A stretch of 64,000 nt of DNA, taken from assembly GCF_000003815.2 (NCBI RefSeq), contig NC_049985.1, positions 4,084,267 through 4,148,266 on the forward strand. The letters are read 5' to 3'. The translations under genes and the position numbers were made by a program. The stretch comes from Branchiostoma floridae (Eukaryota; Chordata; Leptocardii; Amphioxiformes; Branchiostomatidae). Below, piece after piece: positions 57,144-64,000 of the stretch (position 1 is the stretch's first letter; the number at the start of each line of letters is the position of its first letter). The notes under the pieces were generated by a model that saw only the letters and a program-made list of their open reading frames with translations, was not told the origin of the DNA and did no database searches.

Positions 57144-57559
57144 TGACATATTAAAATGTACAGAAATGATCATATGTTTGTTGCCATATTTGTTCACTTT
57201 ATTGCTTACACAAGAGCATGTCGAACGGTCGGACCTTTATCTGATTGTAAGGCGCCCGGACCTCAGACTGTATATGAATCTTGTCGGACAAAATAGGCTT
57301 CCTCACAAATGTTGGCTGACAGGTCAGTTGAAGTTGTGATTTCACGTGTACACGGCATCTCAATATAAATGCAGTGTGCAACTTAACCGATGGAAAACTG
57401 TTGCAACTATATGGTGGCAGCTGTAGTAGGTACTGTTTATCTATGAGGACATAAAGTCACTCGACGAACTGGGTTACCTTGACTCCTCCACTGTGTCTCT
57501 AGGATGATAAGTACCACTGTGCCGAAAGGTTGTGGATGATAACTTACAATCGGTAACTG

Positions 57560-57785
57560 TGCCGACCGAAACCAGACTCATATCTAGTCACGTCTGTTTT
57601 CGGTAGACATGGTTTCGTCATCAAAAACCGACCAATCAAACAATCGTCATGACATGATCGAAACTATGGCATGGCATGGCTGGTCCATGGTAATTCCCCA
57701 AGAGATATATTGTATGACGTAACGGGAGTTTCCAGAAAGTATCACGAGATGCTATGACGCTGGAGTTCCCCATACGTCACTAGGA
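57560..57785. promoter_or_regulatory. XKR-promoter-like block, second orphan copy
   Basis: Homologous to 45436-45650, with TGACGTAA, kappaB consensus GGGAGTTTCC (57724-57733), GGAGTTCCCC (57762-57771) and TACGTCAC. Confidence 0.45.
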
Positions 57786-58033
57786 AGAACATGATAGACT
57801 TTTTTTTATCGCAGCAAACTAAGGGGTCATAGTGTGAGAAATTAAAACAAGAAAAACGCAGTGACTTTTAAACTTCGTATGATTTCTTACAAACATGGGG
57901 TTAGACATCGTTACTTTGACCTCTTGGTGTATCAAAATACGGTAGTCTTTGAATTGTAAATAAACCTTTAGGTAATGTTCTATCAAGACGACAATCATCC
58001 CCACATACTGCCTAGCTGAAATCACAACTCATA

Positions 58034-58133
58034 NNNNNNNNNNNNNNNNNNNNNNNNNNNNNNNNNNNNNNNNNNNNNNNNNNNNNNNNNNNNNNNNNNN
58101 NNNNNNNNNNNNNNNNNNNNNNNNNNNNNNNNN
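58034..58133. other. Assembly gap (100 N)
   Basis: A run of exactly 100 N between TPR-2 and XKR-3; true length unknown. Confidence 1.
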
Positions 58134-58583
58134 ATATGATACTAAAATATTTACATACAGATGATACTCATATACTGTTTACATGTGTTAAATATATGCA
58201 ATATTACATACATAATTTTTACTAAATTGGATAAAGGCTGAATATCGATTTGTAACATCAAGCCATACATTGTTCATTCTGAATCTGAATCATCGACAGT
58301 TTTTGGACACAAAGCAAAATTAAAGTTAAACATTAAAATGAAACTCAGAGTTTGATACACATGTATTTCCATTATCTATGTTAAATTCTATACACATAAT
58401 AAAGGCTGATATCAAACAATACATGACAAGATTGAACCTGGCTTTTAAATAGAAAAATACACAACTAATAATCACATAATGACCATCTTTGTTCTTCTAT
58501 TATAACCTTATTCAGTGTATGCCATGCAGATGATGCAATCCTAAAAGGCAGGTTGATATTTATGATGAACGTATACGTATTTT

Positions 58584-59483
58584 CTACACATCTTCTATGG
58601 GACTACATGGGCAACAGGGTCTGTAACACACAAAGTACACACTCTGGAACAATACAGATGCCACCGACCCCCCAACCACCAGCCCTAGGGCAGGGTCATC
58701 GTACCAAGACTCAAAGTCCTTTGCAAAATACCACACTAACACCATCCCTATGTTAGACAATAACATCAGTACATTATTAACAAAAGGTTGTACTTTACTC
58801 CGCTGTCTGGACCCAAACGTGACCCAGGTAAACACATCCACTGGCGCTACCACGAACGTGTTAAACATAAACTGCACACAGCGGTTACTGTTGGAGGTCA
58901 CATCGGCTCCTGGATCCATCCAAGCTTTACCTTTCACCAAATACTGACAGAAGTAATTTTCCACCACTGCCATGACTACCCAGTGTGCAACTACAATCAC
59001 AAACACCCAGTATCTAACGTTACAGATAGAAGCGAACAGGCTGAGAGCTAAGATCCGAGCCGACAGGTCAATGCTCTTCCATAAAAAGACAAGCGGGCCC
59101 CAAATGCAGGCCACAACCTTAGGGAAGTGAGTCTCCCACTCAATGATGGAGTAGAGCGAGGCTAGGAAGGACACCGCCATGGTGACGGCCTTTAGGGGCG
59201 GTATCTCGAGGCTACTCTTCACGGTCGCCATGGTGACGGTCGCCATGGTGACGGCCTTCAGGGGATGTGTTTCGAGGCAACTCTTCTGGCCCGTCCGGAG
59301 GAGGACGTAGACCTGCAGGCAGAGTTCCGGCAGGGACTCGAGCAGGGTGCCGACGAGTCTGGACAGCGGTAGCAGGTGGTTGACGGCGCGAGCCACAGGC
59401 TTCTGGCGGTCCTGGTCTTCTGTCTCGCGAGCATCCAAGATGTCCTCGGGTTTGTGTTTGCAACAGAAGAAAGCGTACAGGAC
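58584..59483 (-). CDS. XKR-3 coding exon 2
   Basis: Acceptor CATACCTCCAG then VLYAFFCCKHKPEDI. 299 codons and a stop. Carries the duplicated loop at 59178-59285. Confidence 0.9.
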   Translation of the reverse strand, partial: VLYAFFCCKHKPEDILDARETEDQDRQKPVARAVNHLLPLSRLVGTLLESLPELCLQVYVLLRTGQKSCLETHPLKAVTMATVTMATVKSSLEIPPLKAVTMAVSFLASLYSIIEWETHFPKVVACIWGPLVFLWKSIDLSARILALSLFASICNVRYWVFVIVVAHWVVMAVVENYFCQYLVKGKAWMDPGADVTSNSNRCVQFMFNTFVVAPVDVFTWVTFGSRQRSKVQPFVNNVLMLLSNIGMVLVWYFAKDFESWYDDPALGLVVGGSVASVLFQSVYFVCYRPCCPCSPIEDV

Positions 59484-60067
59484 CTGGAGGTATGCAAATA
59501 TTCCATTTATTAACGTCATGTCAATTGAAATATCCTATCAGTGAACTGCAATTTGTACGAGAGCTGTTAGGGTGCAGCAAATCTTATTTCACAAACAAAA
59601 TACTTTATACAAACTTGAGTTTAAGATAAGAATGACAATAAAACATCAATGGGGGATATCTAATATTGTAGACAACGTATGAATGGAATCTTGCAGTCCT
59701 GTCTGATTTTCTGAACTTTTGCAAACAGATTTACAATGTTCTGCCCATACATACAACGCCCTTATGGCGTCGCCATAATGGTACGACTAGAGAATCAATC
59801 TTTACTCGGACATACCTGGAAGTAGTTGGCCGGGACTCCTATCGGGAGCAGGTAGTACCACTTGCAGCCATCCAGGTACATCAGGACGAGGTTTACAATC
59901 AGCTGAGGAACCAAGGTGAATCCTAGTGTTAGGCTGAACCAGTAATAGTCGCCGTTCCTGTAATACTCCGCCGCCAGGATGATATCGGTGACGAAGTCCG
60001 CGATGTAGAGAGCGAACCCCGCCAGAGTCCGGAAGATTAGCCAAAAGTGCTGAACGCAGTGACACAT
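58584..60067 (-). CDS. XK-related protein, XKR-3 (two coding exons)
   Basis: Exons 59816-60067 and 58584-59483 join in phase 0 for 383 residues. The start is MCHCVQHFWLIFRTLAGF; the longer open frame upstream has only a TTG and is preceded by a strong TTTTCGCACAG acceptor. Exon 1 contains FVTDIILAAEYYRNGDYYWF and exon 2 LLESLPELCLQVYVLLRTGQ. A 22-residue in-frame duplication (KSCLETHPLKAVTM and KSSLEIPPLKAVTM) lies between two membrane helices. The tail is CYRPCCPCSPIEDV. A non-coding first exon is inferred at 60270-60345, with a kappaB/CRE-like block just upstream. Confidence 0.9.
59816..60067 (-). CDS. XKR-3 coding exon 1
   Basis: 84 codons; donor CAG before GTATGT; phase 0. Confidence 0.86.
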
Positions 60068-60269
60068 TGTTGTCTTATTCGTTGTCTGTGCGAAAAGAAA
60101 GAACAAATCATTTAAGAATTATACATTTATTACATGCCCTTAATCAACCCCTTGAGCAGGTATAAATTATAGAAGTTAAGCTGTTGGATATACATGAATA
60201 ACGTTTACCACCTTTCGGCGTACGCGAAACGCAACAAGGATTGTTAGAACATTATCATAAGATACGCAC

Positions 60270-60345
60270 CTTAAGTTTAATTAAGAACTGTGAGGCTGAA
60301 ATAGTCTTCTGTCTTCAGGTGGTGACAGGTAGACCTCTACTATGC
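60270..60345 (-). other. XKR-3 inferred non-coding first exon
   Basis: Matches the XKR-2 first exon, with donor GTGCGT. The 5' boundary is approximate. Confidence 0.5.
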
Positions 60346-60369
60346 CGAGCGCCTGTTGACAGTTATTTT

Positions 60370-60565
60370 TAACCAGACCGAAACCAGACCAGATTGATCT
60401 GGTCATGTCTGGTATCGATCGGTATAGACGCTCACAAGGGACCAATCAGGCAACGCCGTTAAGCCACGTCATCGAAACCATGGAAAGTCCCTATGACATA
60501 ACACGCTTGTGACGTAACCGGACTTTCCAAAATGACGATCGATGGGAATTCCTCTTACGTTGCGA
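60370..60565 (-). promoter_or_regulatory. XKR-3 promoter block (kappaB-, CRE- and CCAAT-like)
   Basis: CCAATCA (60442-60448), GGAAAGTCCC (60482-60491, complement of the classic kappaB GGGACTTTCC), TGACGTAA (60510-60517), CGGACTTTCC (60519-60528) and GGGAATTCCT (60544-60553). Confidence 0.5.
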
Positions 60566-60683
60566 AAACTTGTGTGTGTTTTAATCCCACCATGGGCGGT
60601 GGCCATTGAGTTTTTTTTTGTATTCGCCGTTTTTTTACACTGAACACAAAAAAATTCCTCTGTGATGATAGAAACACGAGATC

Positions 60684-60996
60684 GGTTCCCGGCCTGAGCA
60701 CGTAGGTGTCAAGCTTAGTTGCCAAGCAGTTTGCGGGTTACCTGATATCCACGAATGTTTTTACCGTAGAACCAATACTGTAAATGACATGCTAGACCAA
60801 ATATGTTGACTTATTCATACCTATAGATGTCCATATGTCTGTTTAGTTGTACTGTAAGTAGTTGCTATTGACCTCAGTACGAAAGTCGCTGTACTTTTGT
60901 CGTGTCAATAAAGATATCTCTCTGATATGTCAACGAGAAGTAGCGAGGCCATGGTGCATTGTGACCTTTGCACTAACAGATGAGGCAATGTTACTT
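60684..60996 (+). pseudogene. Relic of a third TPR-gene promoter
   Basis: GGCCTGAGCACGTAGG (from 60690) and TAGCGAGGCCATGGTGCATT, GTGACCTTTG and CTAACAGATGA (60940-60985) match the TPR-1 and TPR-2 promoter in order. The two parts are separated by a copy of the 137-bp retroelement (60791-60918). No TPR coding sequence follows. Confidence 0.6.
60791..60918 (+). mobile_element. Second copy of the short retroelement
   Basis: Homologous to 44974-45110, from GCTAGACC to GTGTCAATAAAGAT. Inserted within the relic promoter. Confidence 0.7.
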
Positions 60997-62454
60997 CGGG
61001 CAATTTGAGAGAAACACCCCTGTGTGGGAGTCCTCATCTCGGGTATTTTATAGCAGATACCTTTCGTTTAATTTTATAAGTGCAATATTCTTGTAAAAGC
61101 AACAGTGCAATACACGCCAATATTTTTGTAACGTTAAGTGCAATACTCTATGTATCAAAAAGTCGGATGCACACATTAAGTTTTACCTTGCGCCCTCCAG
61201 AATTTTTACTATTCTGATTAAGGGGTCGGCCTAGGTTTCTTCTCCTTTTAAACTCATCTTGTATGTTGATTTTAAATGTGTTGCGTTTACATGTCAATAA
61301 AAATGATGTCAACCCCCCGAGATCGAGAGAGAGTAGTCGGCCCACCCCAATAACGTTTCGTTGCGAGGGGTTGGTTCCCAATTTAGGCACACATAGACGT
61401 TTGGGTCATAATAACACTTTAATATCTACATTGACATATAACAGATATACATGCTGTATGTACACCGGTATAGGCAAGTTGGAATGGTCCATTTCAAAGC
61501 TCCTTACATTAACAGGTCAAACTTTTGAAGTATAAACTTGACTCAAGGTAGTCTAAAACAGTAATGGAAACCAGATCGATCAATATCATAAACTCTAGAT
61601 ACCGAAACGTAGCGTAGAAATATATATGCATAATGCATAGATGGGTGAAATAGTGGATTTCCACTTAATAAAAAAATATACATTTACGCATATTTTCCTT
61701 GTTGACAGTCAGTGTATCAGCCAAGGGTATAATAACAGCATCACCTATCGTGATATATACAAACTGCAGCTCAAGACAACATTTTTTCTTTATTCACACC
61801 TTGCGACATTGCCAAGTTCACAAAGTGCACAATTGCTAACAATTGAGCCTACATATAACCATAAAGTACAAAATATCAATAAAAAGGCATCACAAAACAT
61901 ATCATGAATATATATATATGTAAAAACTTTTTTTAACAGAACTCTTTCTACAATTCTAAGCTTGCTAACACACATTATACTGACAGAGTGTTTATTGCAC
62001 TCCCACCACCAGTCACACAAAAGTACGGCCTTTACCCCCATTAGGCGTAATGCTCACACGTCTTGCTTAGTAGTATATAAAAATAGACATATAGACAAAA
62101 CAATAGCACCACAAAGATGCTTACAATTTTAGACAGTGACGAACTTAATTCACTAAGGTGAAACTTTAATTATATTGTTCTACATTGAATTGAATTAAGT
62201 AAACTTGAATTGGTTTAATTGACTGTAAATGATAGTACAGTATAGTAGAGTTCACCTAGCTCCCATCATATACAACAAAACATTACATACAAGATATGCA
62301 AGACAGTATTTTACAAGATACTTTCAAAAAAAGTCATAGCGTAATGCATTTTGGGTAATTTTAAAAGTTTAAATCTACTGCCAATTCTCTATCAAAATTC
62401 CATTGATATTGACCCATAATGCACCATAGTGTGCATGCAGGCGCACTTTCAACT

Positions 62455-62525
62455 TAGCCTGGTATCCAGCCGTAATTATAGCTCCCGAGACTCGGGAGCT
62501 ATAATTACGGCTGGATACCAGGCTA
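62455..62525. mobile_element. 71-base near-perfect palindrome, collapsed MITE
   Basis: 35-base arms (left arm begins TAGCCTGGTATCCAGCCG) around a single central A, flanked by direct copies of ACTTTCAACT (62445-62454 and 62525-62534, the second sharing the last A). The arm ends match the terminal repeats of the MITE at 35912-36467. Confidence 0.85.
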
Positions 62526-62555
62526 CTTTCAACTCACTGTGAACTGGTTTATTCC

Positions 62556-63551
62556 TTACACATACACATCTTCTATGGGACTACATGCGCAACAGGGTCT
62601 GTAACACACCCAGTACATACCCTGGAACAATACAGATGCCACCGACCCCCCAACCACCACCCCCAGGGCAGGGTCATCGTACCAAGACTCACTGTCCTTT
62701 GCAAAATACCACGCTAATACCATGACTATGTTAGCGACTAACATCAGTGCACTGTTAACAATGGGTTGTACTTCAGTCCGCTGTCTGGATCCAAACGTGA
62801 CCCAGGTAAACACATCAACTGGCGCTATCACGAACGTGTTAAACATAATCTTCACACAGCGGTTACTGTCTGAGATCACGTCGGCTCCTGGATCCATCCA
62901 AGCTTTACCTTTGCCCGAAGACAGACAGAAGTAATTCTCCACCCCTACCATGACTAACCAGTGTGCACCTATCATCACAAACACCCAGTATCTAACGTTA
63001 GAGATGGAAGCGAATAGGGACAGAGCTAAGATCCGAGCCGATAGGTCAATGCTCTTCCATATAAAGACAAGCGGGCCCCAAATAAGGGCAACAACCTTAG
63101 GGAAGTGAGTCTCCCACTCAATGATGGAGTAGAGCGAGGCTAGGAAGGACACCGCCATGGTGACCGCCTTCAGGGGCGGTATCTCGAGGCTACTCTTCTG
63201 GCCAGTCCGGAGGGCTGTCATGGTGACGGTCGCCATGGTGACGTTCTCCATGGGATGTGTTCCGAGGTTACTCAGCTGGCCCGTCCGGAGGACCGTCATG
63301 GTGACGGTCGCCATGGTGACGTTCTCTAGGGGATGTATTCCGAGGCTACTCAGCTGGCCGGTCTGGAGTAGGACGTAGATCTGCAGACAAAGTTCCGGGA
63401 GGGACTCGAGCAGGGTGCCGACGAGTCTGGCGAGCGGTAACAGGTGGTTCACGGCTCGAGGCACGGGCTCCTGGTCATCATGGTCTTCTGTCTCGCGGGC
63501 ATCCAAGACGTCCTCGGGTTTGTGCTTGCAACGGAAGAAAGCGTACAAGAC
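62556..63551 (-). CDS. XK-related protein, XKR-4, coding exon 2 (partial gene)
   Basis: 331 codons and a stop, starting VLYAFFRCKHKPEDVL after a CATACCTCCAG-type acceptor (CCTCCAG). The first coding exon, expected upstream, is not before 64000. The exon carries LLESLPELCLQIYVLL, then a loop expanded to two extra 26-residue units (LQTGQLSSLGIHPLENVTMA, LRTGQLSNLGTHPMENVTMA), then the LRTGQKSSLEIPPLKAVTMA copy seen in the other genes, and the remaining membrane helices. The tail is CYRPCCACSPIEDVYV, two residues longer than in XKR-2 and XKR-3. All frames are intact. XK-family membership is clear; function is by family only. Confidence 0.87.
   Translation of the reverse strand, partial: VLYAFFRCKHKPEDVLDARETEDHDDQEPVPRAVNHLLPLARLVGTLLESLPELCLQIYVLLQTGQLSSLGIHPLENVTMATVTMTVLRTGQLSNLGTHPMENVTMATVTMTALRTGQKSSLEIPPLKAVTMAVSFLASLYSIIEWETHFPKVVALIWGPLVFIWKSIDLSARILALSLFASISNVRYWVFVMIGAHWLVMVGVENYFCLSSGKGKAWMDPGADVISDSNRCVKIMFNTFVIAPVDVFTWVTFGSRQRTEVQPIVNSALMLVANIVMVLAWYFAKDSESWYDDPALGVVVGGSVASVLFQGMYWVCYRPCCACSPIEDVYV
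63213..63368 (-). repeat. Two 78-bp in-frame repeats in XKR-4
   Basis: Residues 62-87 and 88-113 of the exon are tandem 26-residue units; a shorter related unit follows. The DNA contains repeated CGTCACCATGGCGACCGTCA-type sequence. Confidence 0.92.
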
Positions 63552-64000
63552 CTGGAGGTATGCAAAAATTCCATTCATTAGCCATTACATGAAATATACT
63601 GCATATATTTTCACATGTATCGTCAACAGCCAACTGCAGTTCGTACGGAAGCTGCTAGGGTACAATAAACTTTATTTCAAAAGAAAATGCCTACAAATAC
63701 GAGTGAATAATACGAATAGCAATAAACAACAGTGACATATCTAATGCAGAATATAGTAAACAACGTACGCGCGAAATCTGGTATTCCTGTCCGAATTTCT
63801 GAATAATTTAAAACCTAATAGAATCTACTACCCATAAGCTCCGCCCTTATGGCGTCGCCAAAAAGTGCTGAGTAGATACTGTAAATGCAGAAATTTTCGC
63901 GGTGGATTAATGTTCGCGATTTTCGCGGAGGCTGCTTCACCGTGAATTTAAAACCACCGCGAAAAACAGTAAGAGACTACAGTGCATGGTGCTACCGCGA
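63552..64000. other. XKR-4 intron, partial
   Basis: It begins with sequence homologous to the other XKR introns (CTTATGGCGTCGCCA, also near 59760). From about 63888 it changes to a TTTTCGCGG-rich repeat with inverted CCACCGCGAAAAA, probably an inserted element that displaces exon 1 out of the window. Confidence 0.55.

Larger units (their letters stand above)
56510..58583. other. Convergent 3' region between TPR-2 and XKR-3
   Basis: It contains a 282-bp SINE-like insertion (56862-57143), an XKR-promoter-like block (57560-57785), an assembly gap (58034-58133) and an XKR-3 3' flank shared with XKR-2. Confidence 0.7.
60068..62555. other. Region between XKR-3 and XKR-4
   Basis: It contains the XKR-3 first exon and promoter (60.27-60.57 kb), relics of a TPR-gene promoter (60684-60996) interrupted by a short retroelement, a stretch similar to the XKR-1 3' flank (61.48-61.8 kb) and a large hairpin (62455-62525). 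No intact gene. Confidence 0.7.

Noticed and set aside
1-64000. CRISPR arrays, operons or prokaryotic signals
   Set aside because: None seen. Direct repeats here are microsatellites, minisatellites or coding TPR units, and gene structure is eukaryotic.

Overview
This is a eukaryotic, intron-rich, repeat-rich window, most probably from a cephalochordate (amphioxus, Branchiostoma). The reasons are vertebrate-type gene families on invertebrate-style short exons with GT-AG splice sites, many small MITEs, a tRNA-derived SINE, a CR1-like LINE end, CA microsatellites, and an expanded XK-related family next to TPR/nucleotidyltransferase proteins. The species call is inference. There are two 100-base assembly gaps (37704-37803 and 58034-58133). 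All exon models were built by hand from reading frames, splice-site consensus and phase matching. No alignment or transcript data were available.

Left half (1-32251, minus strand): one long gene for a cyclic-nucleotide-binding-domain protein resembling CNBD2. Thirteen downstream exons (8441 down to 59) chain in perfect phase into a 540-residue common part. It has an intact cyclic-nucleotide-binding domain and a second, degenerate one split by a serine-rich insertion. Two alternative 5' parts fit that common part. One is a single large first exon at 17517-18161 (about 755 residues in total). The other is three small exons at 32251-31989, 25482-25357 and 21931-21724 (about 739 residues). The long introns hold tandem repeats, microsatellites, a SINE and a Harbinger-like MITE.

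Right half (33000-64000): a tandem array of alternating genes. Four XK-related (XKR) membrane-protein genes lie on the minus strand: XKR-1 34657-37413, XKR-2 46390-47786, XKR-3 58584-60067, and XKR-4 62556-63551, whose first exon is outside the window. Two paralogous plus-strand genes (TPR-1 38753-44228, TPR-2 51966-56509) encode about 1274- and 1184-residue proteins. These carry N-terminal TPR-like helical repeats, a GlnD/DUF294-like nucleotidyltransferase core and 10 or 8 kinesin-light-chain-like 44-residue TPRs. A relic of a third TPR-gene promoter lies at about 60.68-61.0 kb. The array arose by segmental duplication of an XKR-TPR module. The XKR-2 and XKR-3 upstream regions share a non-coding first exon and a block with kappaB-like, ATF/CRE-like and CCAAT motifs. 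The TPR genes share a DR1-like plus CRE-like promoter.

Most notable: (i) a nucleotidyltransferase-TPR protein family co-duplicated with putative phospholipid-scramblase-family genes; (ii) an unannotated alternative terminal exon in intron 1 of both TPR genes, with a synonymous-biased substitution pattern, predicted to make a short tail-anchored isoform; (iii) in-frame repeat expansion in both gene families; (iv) a 71-base near-palindrome flanked by a 10-bp direct repeat that looks like a collapsed MITE.
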